DNA of 64,000 nucleotides from Alkalimonas amylolytica (GCF_900107845.1 NZ_FNRM01000005.1:1-64000); one strand, 5' to 3'. Positions 53,415-62,066 are shown, counted from the first letter of the stretch. Notes: a model not told the origin generated them from the sequence alone. A program made the numbers and translations.

Positions 53415-54326
53415 ATGTCAGAAGTCAATACAGTTGCAAGTCCGGCCAGAGCACGTCAGGTTCCGGCACAAGTCACCGAGGGCCCCAGCAAGAACAGTGC
53501 TGTCTCCTGGGCAGCCATTTTTGCCGGCGCAGCAGGCGCCGCTGCGTTATCCCTGATCCTGGTGATTCTGGGCACAGGGTTTGGTTTTAGCGCGGTGTCG
53601 CCCTGGAGCATGGAGGGTGTCAGTGTAGCGAAGATTGGGTTTGCCGCCATTCTCTGGTTAAGTTTCACCCAGCTTGCCGCATCCGGCATGGGTGGTTATC
53701 TGGCCGGTCGCTTGCGCATCAAGTGGGCCGCGGTGCATACCGATGAGGTGTACTTCCGTGACACCGCGCACGGCTTTTTGACCTGGGCCATCGCCACCTT
53801 GCTGACCGCGGCACTGCTCACCACCGCGGTGGGCACAGTTGTCAGCGGAGCAGCCAGTGCTGGTGGTAAGGCAATCGACACCGTTGCCACCCTGGCGGCA
53901 AGCGATGATGGCAACAACGAGGGCAATCACACCATCGGGTATTTTATTGACTCGATGTTCCGTAGTGCTCAACCAGCATCAGAGCAGCGAAGTGCTGAAG
54001 CAGATACACCGTCTGGCGAAGTTGTTCGCATCGTGCTGCAAGCGCTGCGTACTGGCAACCTGGAGCAACAGGACGAGCGCTATATCGCTCAGCTGGTCGC
54101 ACAACGCACCAACCTGAGCCAGCAAGCTGCCGAGCAGCGCGTTGCTACCAGCTTTCGTCAATTGCAAACAGCGCTGGATGAAGCAGAAACCAGTGCCCGC
54201 GAAGCGGCAGATGAGGCACGCAAAGCCACTGCTTATGCCGCACTCTGGATGTTTATCGCCTTGCTGATGGGCGCCTTCACGGCAAGCCTGATGGCGGTCT
54301 ATGGTGGTCGTCAGCGCGATGCTTAA
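53415..54326 (+). CDS. Four-helix membrane protein of unknown function
   Basis: A 303-residue protein with hydrophobic helices at about 30-55, 75-100, 122-150 and 273-295, many small residues (Ala/Gly), and a polar coiled-coil-like segment (about 220-270: QQAAEQRVATSF, ALDEAETSAREAADEAR). It resembles hypothetical stress-linked membrane proteins but I cannot name a family. AGAAGGAAAG before the ATG at 53415 decides the start; an upstream extension of 27 codons lacks a ribosome site. It follows katE by 100 bases. Confidence 0.75.
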   Translation: MSEVNTVASPARARQVPAQVTEGPSKNSAVSWAAIFAGAAGAAALSLILVILGTGFGFSAVSPWSMEGVSVAKIGFAAILWLSFTQLAASGMGGYLAGRLRIKWAAVHTDEVYFRDTAHGFLTWAIATLLTAALLTTAVGTVVSGAASAGGKAIDTVATLAASDDGNNEGNHTIGYFIDSMFRSAQPASEQRSAEADTPSGEVVRIVLQALRTGNLEQQDERYIAQLVAQRTNLSQQAAEQRVATSFRQLQTALDEAETSAREAADEARKATAYAALWMFIALLMGAFTASLMAVYGGRQRDA

Positions 54327-54357
54327 TATACCACTAACCCACTGAAAGGAGATTGTT

Positions 54358-54429
54358 ATGCGAGCTATATTGCTGTTGTTTCTCGGAGTACCTATTCCGA
54401 TTGTTATCTTACTTGCCTTGCTGTTGTAA
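54358..54429 (+). CDS. 23-residue hydrophobic peptide
   Basis: A very short open frame (start MRAILLLFLGVPIPIVI, then leucines). It is almost wholly hydrophobic with a GVPIP break, as in single-span microproteins. AAAGGAG stands 6 bases before the ATG, and the frame is followed by a strong terminator, so it closes the katE-side transcript. I believe similar tiny hydrophobic peptides exist in other proteobacteria, but could not check. Function unknown. Confidence 0.65.
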   Translation: MRAILLLFLGVPIPIVILLALLL

Positions 54430-54444
54430 GGCACAGCACCAAAA

Positions 54445-54480
54445 GAAAGCGGCAGAGGATTTCTCCTCTGCCGCTTATTT
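54445..54480. terminator. Strong terminator between the microprotein and PRC-barrel genes
   Basis: A 13-bp stem AAGCGGCAGAGGA (54447-54459) / TCCTCTGCCGCTT (54464-54476) with loop TTTC, followed by ATTT, and preceded by AAAAGAA. It can work in both directions and lies between convergent genes. Confidence 0.85.
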
Positions 54481-54507
54481 ACTCAGGCTTTGCCAGCCTA
54501 CGAACGC

Positions 54508-55584
54508 TTAATTACGGCCAGCAAAAGTCGGTGCAGCACGTAAATCATCACGCGTCACATCGACCCGCAGTTCCTGCTTATCGCTAGAGCCTGAACGCGT
54601 GACATTATCCCAACCGATGGCCACATCTTTTTGGCCCATGCCGAGAAAACCACCGACACTGACCAGAATCGCCACCACCCGGCCATTGTCGTCAATCACC
54701 AGATCATCCACCGAGCCGATGTCTTCGTTGTCGTTGGTACGCACATTGGTGCCAATCAAGTTGCTGGCATGCATGCCATCAGACGGTGCGGAGCTGATGT
54801 GTCCGCGGTGTTGCATGCGGGATTGATCGCGCGTGTTGTGGCGATTGGTCTCTGCATGCCTATCAGACTGTTGTCCGCTTTGCTGAGTACGATGCTGCGT
54901 ATCTTGTTGGGTACGTTGCGCAGTTCCTTCCTGGGTACGTTGCTGCGAACCTTGCTGATACCGCTGCTCTGTTCCTTGCTGTTGACCACGTTGCTGGCTG
55001 CCTTGTTGAGCACTTTGATCGCGCGAAGCAGAGCGAGCCGTTCTGGATTGATCACGTTTTTCAAAGGTAGGTGCCGCGTTCAGCTGCTCACGGCTCACAT
55101 CAACCCGTAGCTCCTGGTTATCCGACGTTCCTGAACGCGTGACGTTATCCCAACCAATGGCCACGTCTTTTTGGCCCATGCCGAGAAAACCACCAACACT
55201 GACGATAATAGCCACCACCTGGCCATCTTTATCAATGACCAAATCATCCACCGAGCCGATGTCATCATCGTTTCTGGTCTGCACATCCGCACCAATCAGA
55301 TTGCTGGCATGCATACCATTTGTGGGGATGGCATCGATGTGTCCACGATTTTGGCTGCGGGACTGGTCGCGATGTTTACGTTGCTCGTTTTCAGTCTTGC
55401 GTTCGGACTGCTTGTGTTGATCATAACTGCTGGTATTTGGGGTACTGGCCGTATTAACCTGGGTACTTTGCTGTGCGCGACCACTATCCTGGTCGGTGGT
55501 GTACTGAGCCAGTACAGAGCCAGCACCTAGCGTTAGCGCTGGCGTAACCAGTGCATAGAAAACAAGTGAATGTAACTTTTTCAT
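54508..55584 (-). CDS. Exported protein with two PRC-barrel domains
   Basis: A 358-residue protein with a signal peptide (MKKLHSLVFYALVTPALTLG..., cleavage near VLAQ) and two near-identical PRC-barrel repeats, about residues 78-168 and 258-348, each with HASNLIG, DIGSVDDLVID and VGGFLGMGQKDVAIGWDNV. The linker between them is extremely Gln/Arg-rich (QQGSQQRGQQQGTEQR and similar). AAAGGAG stands 7 bases before the ATG at 55584. Single-copy homologues are common stress or surface proteins of unknown function. The repeat shows recent internal duplication. Confidence 0.88.
   Translation of the reverse strand: MKKLHSLVFYALVTPALTLGAGSVLAQYTTDQDSGRAQQSTQVNTASTPNTSSYDQHKQSERKTENEQRKHRDQSRSQNRGHIDAIPTNGMHASNLIGADVQTRNDDDIGSVDDLVIDKDGQVVAIIVSVGGFLGMGQKDVAIGWDNVTRSGTSDNQELRVDVSREQLNAAPTFEKRDQSRTARSASRDQSAQQGSQQRGQQQGTEQRYQQGSQQRTQEGTAQRTQQDTQHRTQQSGQQSDRHAETNRHNTRDQSRMQHRGHISSAPSDGMHASNLIGTNVRTNDNEDIGSVDDLVIDDNGRVVAILVSVGGFLGMGQKDVAIGWDNVTRSGSSDKQELRVDVTRDDLRAAPTFAGRN
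54540..54810 (-). repeat. Intragenic direct repeat, copy 2 (PRC-barrel)
   Basis: This copy aligns without gaps to 55080-55350 at a fixed offset of 540 bases (180 codons). Long identical runs include the segment encoding GFLGMGQKDVAIGWDNVTRS. It encodes the second PRC-barrel domain. Confidence 0.85.
55080..55350 (-). repeat. Intragenic direct repeat, copy 1 (PRC-barrel)
   Basis: Partner of the 54540-54810 copy, encoding the first PRC-barrel domain of the same protein. Differences are mostly at third codon positions, so both copies seem to be under protein-level selection. Confidence 0.85.
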
Positions 55585-55863
55585 GTGAATCTCCTTTGGA
55601 TCGGCTGTGTTAGCCGGACAAAATGCCCGGGATAACGGCTTCATCACAGCATTACTTGCCCGGTTTTATTACCGCGAAAGTTCTGAATCGCCATGAGGTA
55701 TGGAATTCAGGATGAGGTTTAAAACTACACCTTTAGAGCTAACCGATCGGTGCGTTGCAGCACTTAACACAGTAATGACCGTCAACTATCGCTAAAGCAC
55801 TGGGGAAATCAGCGCAAAACCGTTACAATAGCCGTTTGCAAAAAATTCGCGGACCCTTGCTTC

Positions 55864-58800
55864 ATGCCCGATCCCCAGACTCAGCTGTTTCCACTGTCGG
55901 ATTACGAACTCAAACTGCGTTATGGCGCAGCCGTCTATCAGCGCGCTCAACCCTATCTGGAGCAAAATAAAGTGTTCCGGCTGGAGGTAGCCGATGATTA
56001 CAGCCGGATTGATGCCCAGGTCTGGGGCAATTCGTTGATACCCTACCGTCAGACCATCCGGCTGCTGCGTCAGGGCCGAGACTGGCAACTGCAGGCTCGT
56101 TGCAGCTGCCCGGTGGCAGTCAATTGCAAACACACCCTGGCGGTGTTGCTCAAAGTCATCCAACTGCAAGAGCAGCAACATCAGCAGCAGCAAGACAAAG
56201 TCCAGCTCTGGCTCAATAGCTTGCAGCAACTGGAGCAACAACCGGTCGAACTGGAATACAAAGATCGGGTATTGTTTTTACTGGATCTGACTGAGCAAGG
56301 CCTGAGTGTTAGCCCACGCCGTGCCAGACGACTGAAAAAAGGCGGTTTTGGTCAGGGCAGCCTGCTTAGTGAGCACGATTACCGTCAGGGCTATATCCCG
56401 CACTGGGGCTGCAGCGAAGATTTCCGTCTGCTTGGGCTTATCAGCAGCCAGAATCGATTTGGCCAGATGCTGTTAAAAGAGCGCTGGGGAGCCCTGGCGC
56501 TGCAAACCATGCTGCAAAGTGGCCGCTGCTTCTGGCAAAAAGTACAGCAAGAAATTAAACCAGGCCCCAACCGACCGTTGCAGCTCAACTGGCAGCAACA
56601 AGATGAACACCACCTGTTGCAACTCACCCTGGAGGGCTTGCCGAGCTGGCGGCTTGTAGATACCACACCGCCGATGTACCTGGATGAAAGCCGCTTTGAA
56701 ATGGGGCTGATCCAAACGCGGCTCACTGGTGAACAGCTGCAGCACCTGCTGAAAATCCCCAAGGTACCCGAAGCCGAACTGGCACAGCTTTGGCTGGGCA
56801 TGCAGCAGGCATTACCAACCGAACAACTGCCGGCACCGGCCGATATTCAGATTAACAGCATTCAAGAAGTACCCAAGCCAGTACTCAAACTCGGTATGCA
56901 GCGCCAGGGCCGGCGCAACCTGCCGGTGGCAGAGCTTTGTTTTCGCTATGGTTCGATAGAGCTGGCGGCCATGCCAGCCGATGCGCCGCTGGTGTTTCAT
57001 CATTGCCAGGGCCAGCAGCATTTCGCGATTGAACGCCAACCCGAGCAGGAACAGGCCGCCATTGAGCAATTGCAAGATACCCAGTTGTACCCGCAACATT
57101 CGCAGCACAGCGCTGAACGCTTTTTTACGGTGGTGGACGACAGCCCAGTGGCCTGGCTGGAATGGCTGGAGCGTGACAAGCCCTGGTTGCAGCAGCAGGG
57201 TTGGTCCATCATACAAAATGCAGACTTTGATCTCGGCATTATTGAAGCCGACACCGAATTTGAAGTGCACACTGATCAGCCGGGTTGGTTTCAGCTGGAT
57301 ATGCATGTGCAATTAGGCGATGAACGTCTGCCAATGCTGCCTTTGGTGCAGCAATGGCTGCAGCAGCACGGTGAACCCGAGCCCGGCAGCATCCTCTGGC
57401 TGCCCCTGCCGGATGGCCGTACCCTGAAGCTGCCAGCCAATCAGCTGCAACCGTTATTTAGTACCCTGCAGGAATTTTTGCAGCAAGGCAGCGAGCCCAG
57501 CAGCCTGCGCTTGCCTTCGTATCGCAGTGCCCTGTTGCAGCAACTGCCTGAACAGCAACTGAGTTTTCATCAGGCCAGTGATATTCGGGCACTGAGTCAA
57601 CAATTACAAAATTTCCAGGGCATTGAAAGCATCGCTGTGCCGGCGGGTTTACACGCCGAGCTTAGACCCTACCAGCAACAGGGCCTGAACTGGCTGGTCT
57701 TTTTGCAGCAATACGGCTTTGGCGGCATTCTGGCCGATGATATGGGGCTGGGTAAAACCCTGCAAACGCTGGCGTTTTTACTGCAACAAAAAAAGCAAAG
57801 CCGGCTGCAGGCGCTGGTGATTTGTCCTACCAGCCTGATTGGCAACTGGCAGCAAGAAGCCGAGCGCTTCACGCCCGAACTGAATGTTCAGGTGATCCAC
57901 GGTCAGCAGCGTGGCAAAGCCTTGCAACAACTGGCCGAAGCCGAGCTTATCATTACCACCTACCCCTTGATGGCACGGGATCTGAAGTACTATCAGCAGC
58001 ACCAGTTTAGTCACATCGTATTGGATGAAGCCCAACAAATTAAAAACAGCCGCAGCCAGACCACAGCGGCTATTCGCAAATTACAGGGCCATTTCCGCTT
58101 GTGTTTATCCGGTACCCCGTTGGAAAACCATCTGGGCGAGCTGAAATCCCTGTTCGACTTTGCCCTACCTGGTTTGCTGGGCAGCGATGCCTTTTTCCGC
58201 AAACAGTTTCGCCGGCCGATAGAACGTGAACAGCACCCGCAGCGCGGGCTGGAATTGCAGCAACGGGTGGCGCCGTTTTTATTGCGCCGAACCAAAAGCG
58301 AAGTGATGAGCGAATTGCCAGAGAAAGTCGAGATCGACCAGTATCTGGCGATGGAAGCCGATCAGCGCCAGTTGTACGACAGCATCCGGCTGAGCATGGA
58401 AAGCCATATCCGCCAGTTGTTTGCGGAAAAAGGCCTGGCCAAAAGCCAAATTGAGTTCCTGGATGCGCTGCTGAAATTACGCCAGGCCTGCTGCGATGCC
58501 CGCCTGGTCAAGCTCCCCAGTGCCCAGAAAGTACAAAGCAGCGCCAAACTGGACTGGCTGACACAAAATGTACCGGAGATGATAGAAGAAGGGCGTAAAA
58601 TCATTATTTTCAGCCAGTTCACCAGTATGCTGGCGCTGATAGAAGAGGTAATGCAGCAACTCAGCATACCTTACGCCAAACTGACCGGCCAAACCAAAAA
58701 GCGCCAGCAGCAGATCGACAGTTTCCAGCAAGGGGAAGTGCCGCTGTTTCTGATCAGCTTAAAAGCCGGTGGTACCGGCTTGAATTTAACCGCCGCCGAT

Positions 58801-59043
58801 ACGGTTATTCACTATGATCCGTGGTGGAACCCGGCCGTGATGCAGCAAGCCACAGATCGGGCACATCGGATTGGCCAGGACAAGAAAGTCTTTGTCTACA
58901 AGTTGATCGCCAAAGATACGGTCGAGCAAAAAATACAACTGCTGCAACTGCAAAAGCAGGCGCTGGCAGATAGCCTGTTCAGTGGCAGTCAACAAGGCGT
59001 CTGGCAAGGCAGCGCCGACGAATTGCTGCAGCTCTTTAGTTAG
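55864..59043 (+). CDS. SNF2 family helicase-like ATPase with SWIM zinc finger
   Basis: A 1059-residue protein. Near residues 78-96 the sequence RCSCPVAVNCKHTLAVL fits the SWIM finger (CxC...CxH). A long middle region (about 100-590) shows no clear domain and is rich in Gln and Leu. The SNF2 ATPase follows: ADDMGLGKTLQ near 624-634, VLDEAQQIKN near 720-729, then helicase C with SLKAGGTGLNLTAADTVIHYDPWWNP and ATDRAHRIGQ. It is related to RapA-like bacterial SNF2 proteins but of the SWIM-bearing type. Role unknown; remodelling of nucleic-acid complexes is inferred. Confidence 0.93.
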   Translation: MPDPQTQLFPLSDYELKLRYGAAVYQRAQPYLEQNKVFRLEVADDYSRIDAQVWGNSLIPYRQTIRLLRQGRDWQLQARCSCPVAVNCKHTLAVLLKVIQLQEQQHQQQQDKVQLWLNSLQQLEQQPVELEYKDRVLFLLDLTEQGLSVSPRRARRLKKGGFGQGSLLSEHDYRQGYIPHWGCSEDFRLLGLISSQNRFGQMLLKERWGALALQTMLQSGRCFWQKVQQEIKPGPNRPLQLNWQQQDEHHLLQLTLEGLPSWRLVDTTPPMYLDESRFEMGLIQTRLTGEQLQHLLKIPKVPEAELAQLWLGMQQALPTEQLPAPADIQINSIQEVPKPVLKLGMQRQGRRNLPVAELCFRYGSIELAAMPADAPLVFHHCQGQQHFAIERQPEQEQAAIEQLQDTQLYPQHSQHSAERFFTVVDDSPVAWLEWLERDKPWLQQQGWSIIQNADFDLGIIEADTEFEVHTDQPGWFQLDMHVQLGDERLPMLPLVQQWLQQHGEPEPGSILWLPLPDGRTLKLPANQLQPLFSTLQEFLQQGSEPSSLRLPSYRSALLQQLPEQQLSFHQASDIRALSQQLQNFQGIESIAVPAGLHAELRPYQQQGLNWLVFLQQYGFGGILADDMGLGKTLQTLAFLLQQKKQSRLQALVICPTSLIGNWQQEAERFTPELNVQVIHGQQRGKALQQLAEAELIITTYPLMARDLKYYQQHQFSHIVLDEAQQIKNSRSQTTAAIRKLQGHFRLCLSGTPLENHLGELKSLFDFALPGLLGSDAFFRKQFRRPIEREQHPQRGLELQQRVAPFLLRRTKSEVMSELPEKVEIDQYLAMEADQRQLYDSIRLSMESHIRQLFAEKGLAKSQIEFLDALLKLRQACCDARLVKLPSAQKVQSSAKLDWLTQNVPEMIEEGRKIIIFSQFTSMLALIEEVMQQLSIPYAKLTGQTKKRQQQIDSFQQGEVPLFLISLKAGGTGLNLTAADTVIHYDPWWNPAVMQQATDRAHRIGQDKKVFVYKLIAKDTVEQKIQLLQLQKQALADSLFSGSQQGVWQGSADELLQLFS

Positions 59044-59465
59044 TGCAAATTTTGCCGTAACCACTGCAGCAGTTGCTGTTTTGGCATGGCCCCGCTTTGC
59101 TGCGCCAGCAGCTGGCCCTGTCGAAACAGCATCAGTGTTGGGATCGAACGAATGGCAAAGCGGGCAGCCAGTGCCTGCTGTTGCTCGGTATTGATCTTCG
59201 CCAGTCGAAGCCTTGGTTCCAGTTCGCGGGCCAGGCTGGCAAAAACTGGTGCAAATTGCACACAAGGGCCACACCAGGGCGCCCAGAAATCAACCAGCAA
59301 AGGCAGCTCAGACTTTTCAGCGTGCGGTGCAAAATTAGCGGACGTCAGCTCCAGCACCTGGCCGGAAAACAGCGGTTGTTTGCACTGACCACAACTGGGC
59401 TGCGCGCTCAGGCGCTCCTCGGGCAGGCGGTTTAAACGGTGGCAATGCGGGCAGGCAAGGATCAT
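59040..59465 (-). CDS. trxC: Thioredoxin 2 (zinc-ribbon type)
   Basis: Disulfide reductase of the TrxC type. The 141-residue protein has an N-terminal zinc ribbon with CPHC (5-8) and CGQC (25-28), then a thioredoxin fold with WCGPC (Cys65, Cys68) and the cis-Pro in RSIPTLMLF. GGAG 7 bases before the ATG decides the start at 59465. In E. coli trxC belongs to the OxyR regulon, which would fit a stress role beside katE, but no OxyR site was seen. It overlaps the SNF2 gene by four bases tail to tail. Confidence 0.95.
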   Translation of the reverse strand: MILACPHCHRLNRLPEERLSAQPSCGQCKQPLFSGQVLELTSANFAPHAEKSELPLLVDFWAPWCGPCVQFAPVFASLARELEPRLRLAKINTEQQQALAARFAIRSIPTLMLFRQGQLLAQQSGAMPKQQLLQWLRQNLH

Positions 59466-59522
59466 AGCAAACTCCAACAAAGGGTATGACGTAGATCTAT
59501 GGGGCCCTATGGCATTTTTCAA

Positions 59523-59550
59523 TAAAAAAACCTGCCGCTAAGGGCAGGTC
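59523..59550 (-). terminator. Rho-independent terminator of deaD
   Basis: On the minus strand ACCTGCC (complement of 59543-59549) pairs with GGCAGGT (complement of 59530-59536), followed by seven T residues (complement of 59524-59530). It lies 26 bases after the deaD stop. Confidence 0.88.
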
Positions 59551-59575
59551 TTTGGACAAACATCCGAACCGTAGT

Positions 59576-61339
59576 TTACTGTGAACGACGCTTGGGCGCT
59601 GCACCAGGACGTGGACCGGCACCCGGACGAGGGCCAGGTCCTGGAGCACGACGCTCTGTGCTGCCCTGATCGACCGAGATGTTCAGCTTTTGCTTACGCA
59701 CATAGACTTTTTTCAGGTGCTGGAAAATCTCTGCCGGCATGGTCGCTGGCAGTTCAACGGTACTGAATTGATCAAACAACTTGATGTTGCCGATAAACTG
59801 GCTATCAATGTTGGCCTCATTGGCAATAGCGCCAACGATATCACCAGCCCGCACACCATGCTCTTTACCTACTTCAATCCGGTAAGTGGTGTAGTCGCCT
59901 TTCATTTCGCGGCGCGGCTTAGGGCCACGCTCAGCGCGATCAGGCCGCTCACCACGCTCGCGTACCGGGCGATCACTGCGTTCCCGATCACGCTTATTGC
60001 TTGGCTCACGCAATGCTGGGAACTGAGCTGCCACATTCAGCGGCTGATCTTTTTGTGCCATGAAAAGCAGAGCCGCTGCCAGCTCGTTATCCGCACAATC
60101 CAGCGTTTCCTGCCACTGTGCTATTAATCCCTGGAAGAAGGTGAGATCCTGGGTTTCAATCGACTGCGCCAGTTCAGCCCGGAAGTTTTGGATCCGGCGT
60201 TGCTCGATCACCGCACCGGTAGGCAGTGTCATTTGCTCAATCGGCTGCCGGGTGGCCTGTTCAATGCTGCGCAATAAACGACGCTCACGTGGCGACACAA
60301 ACAAAATCGCTTTGCCTTCACGACCAGCCCGGCCGGTGCGGCCAATCCGGTGTACATAGGCTTCGCTGTCGTATGGAATATCGTAGTTCACCACCAGGCT
60401 GATACGCTCCACATCCAGACCACGGGCGGCAACATCGGTCGCCACGATCACGTCCAGCTGGCCATCTTTAATACGACGAATGGTTTGCTCACGGTGCGTC
60501 TGGTTCATATCACCATTTAAACTGGCCACCGCATAACCGCGGGCGCCCAGTTTCACCGCAATTTCTTCAGTGGCACTTTTGGTACGGACAAAGACGATGC
60601 TGGCATCGTAATCTTCACCTTCCAGCAAGCGGGTTAATGCATCCAGTTTCTGGTTGTTCTCCAGCAATACAAAGCGTTGGGTAATTCGCTCTACGGTGCT
60701 GGTTTTGGTGACAATTTTAATTTCATGCGCATTGCTTAAATGCTTCTGGGCAATGGCACGGATTTGGGTTGGCATGGTTGCTGAGAACATCGCCACCTGA
60801 CGGCCTGGCGGTGTTTTATCCATGATCACCTGCACATCATCGATAAAGCCCATCCGCAGCATTTCGTCAGCTTCATCCAGCACAATGGCTTTGAGTTTAT
60901 CCAACACCAGGGTACCGCGATCCAAATGATCCATGATACGACCGGGCGTACCTACCACCACCTGGCAACCACGTTTCAGCGAGCGCAGCTGGTTGCTGTA
61001 GCTCTGGCCACCATAAATTGGCAGCACATGAAATTGTGGTAGGTACTTGGCGTAGGATTGAAAAGCTTCTGCCACCTGGATTGCCAATTCACGGGTTGGT
61101 GCCAGCACCAGAATTTGTGGCTCACGCTGGCCAGCTTCCAACCGTGCTAACAGTGGCAAAGCAAAAGCCGCTGTTTTACCGGTACCCGTCTGGGCCTGAC
61201 CAAGCAAGTCATTGCCCGCCAGGAGTTTCGGGATCGACTCGGCCTGAATAGGCGATGGCGTTTCATAGCCAAGTTCAGCCACAGCCTTTAATAAAGCTTC
61301 TGGCAGATCCAGTTCAGCAAAAGATGTCACTTCAGACAT
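59576..61339 (-). CDS. deaD: DEAD-box RNA helicase DeaD (CsdA)
   Basis: Unwinds RNA in ribosome assembly and mRNA decay, often at low temperature. The 587-residue protein has the Q motif, AQTGTGKTAAF, PTRELAIQ, the DEAD box in VLDEADEMLRMGF, SAT, and HRIGRTGRAGREG. A DbpA-like RNA-binding domain is at about 475-550 (YRIEVGKEHGVRAGDIVGAI), and the C-terminus is Arg/Gly/Pro-rich. It is divergent from mioC. Confidence 0.96.
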   Translation of the reverse strand: MSEVTSFAELDLPEALLKAVAELGYETPSPIQAESIPKLLAGNDLLGQAQTGTGKTAAFALPLLARLEAGQREPQILVLAPTRELAIQVAEAFQSYAKYLPQFHVLPIYGGQSYSNQLRSLKRGCQVVVGTPGRIMDHLDRGTLVLDKLKAIVLDEADEMLRMGFIDDVQVIMDKTPPGRQVAMFSATMPTQIRAIAQKHLSNAHEIKIVTKTSTVERITQRFVLLENNQKLDALTRLLEGEDYDASIVFVRTKSATEEIAVKLGARGYAVASLNGDMNQTHREQTIRRIKDGQLDVIVATDVAARGLDVERISLVVNYDIPYDSEAYVHRIGRTGRAGREGKAILFVSPRERRLLRSIEQATRQPIEQMTLPTGAVIEQRRIQNFRAELAQSIETQDLTFFQGLIAQWQETLDCADNELAAALLFMAQKDQPLNVAAQFPALREPSNKRDRERSDRPVRERGERPDRAERGPKPRREMKGDYTTYRIEVGKEHGVRAGDIVGAIANEANIDSQFIGNIKLFDQFSTVELPATMPAEIFQHLKKVYVRKQKLNISVDQGSTERRAPGPGPRPGAGPRPGAAPKRRSQ

Positions 61340-61508
61340 AAATAATAAAACCTCAATACACAGGCAGGCAGCATGGTTGTGCTATTCTGGTCTTTACCTT
61401 GCCTGCCAGGCAGTAAAAACACCAAAAATCCGGCAATGCCCAGTGCACCGCCAAATCATCTTCCAGTTGTAGTATAGTCAAACATCCAACAAACTTAAGG
61501 ACAGATCA

Positions 61509-61946
61509 ATGATCCAAATCCTTGTCGGCAGCCAGATGGGTGCAGCGGAATATGTGGCAGAACAGGTTGCGGAAACCATGGCTTTAGGAGGCTTAGAAGC
61601 GCAGCTTCAGTTAACTCCTGAATTGGATCAACTCAGCGGCAGTAACAGCTGGCTGGTGATCACATCCACTTATGGCGCAGGGGATCTGCCTGATAATATT
61701 CAACCCTTCGCGGATCGATTAGCACAAGATCAACCAGATCTTACCACAATTTCTTTCGCTGTGATCACTTTAGGTGATTCCAGCTACGATACTTTTTGTC
61801 AAGCAGGGCGAACCATGGCCACTTTGTTGCAGCAACTGGGGGCAAAACAACTGCTGCCAGCGTTGGAAATCGATGTGCAAACACCAGAGTTACCAGAAGA
61901 TCAGGCCCTGATCTGGTTGCCTGATTATTTGGCCACACTCAGTTAG
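61509..61946 (+). CDS. mioC: FMN-binding flavodoxin-like protein MioC
   Basis: A 145-residue short-chain flavodoxin with the phosphate-loop region VGSQMGAAEYVAEQVA and the FMN segment TSTYGAGDLPDN. E. coli MioC is needed for biotin synthase activity, and its transcription runs into oriC. Here too mioC reads toward the origin, with mnmG beyond. AAGGAC precedes the ATG. The gene contains ten GATC sites in 438 bases, far above expectation. Confidence 0.95.
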   Translation: MIQILVGSQMGAAEYVAEQVAETMALGGLEAQLQLTPELDQLSGSNSWLVITSTYGAGDLPDNIQPFADRLAQDQPDLTTISFAVITLGDSSYDTFCQAGRTMATLLQQLGAKQLLPALEIDVQTPELPEDQALIWLPDYLATLS

Positions 61947-61987
61947 CCTGATCCTTTGATCGTGATTGATCACCGCTTACCAGCAGC

Positions 61988-61996
61988 TTATACACA
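61988..61996 (+). promoter_or_regulatory. DnaA box TTATACACA
   Basis: Matches the R2-type box of E. coli oriC (TTATACACA). The first box on the mioC side. Confidence 0.85.
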
Positions 61997-62020
61997 GATA
62001 TCATCATTAAAAATTATTTT

Positions 62021-62029
62021 TGTGTATAA
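62021..62029 (-). promoter_or_regulatory. DnaA box TTATACACA, inverted
   Basis: TGTGTATAA on the plus strand, so a second TTATACACA facing the first, 33 bases away start to start. Confidence 0.85.
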
Positions 62030-62045
62030 AGAATGTATAAACCCA

Positions 62046-62066
62046 AGGATAAGCTGTATTTATCCT
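62046..62066. repeat. Inverted weak DnaA half-sites in oriC
   Basis: AGGATAA (62046-62052) and TTATCCT (62060-62066) form a perfect 7-bp inverted repeat around GCTGTAT. Each reads TTATCCT, a partial DnaA box, so they may be low-affinity sites. Confidence 0.5.

Noticed and set aside
54882-55020. Repeated Gln-codon stretch as a possible CRISPR or minisatellite
   Set aside because: It is the low-complexity Gln/Arg linker of the PRC-barrel protein; there are no regular repeats with spacers.
55712-55795. 27-residue open frame (start MRFKTTPLELTD) before the SNF2 gene
   Set aside because: The nearest purine-rich site abuts the ATG, and nothing else supports translation.
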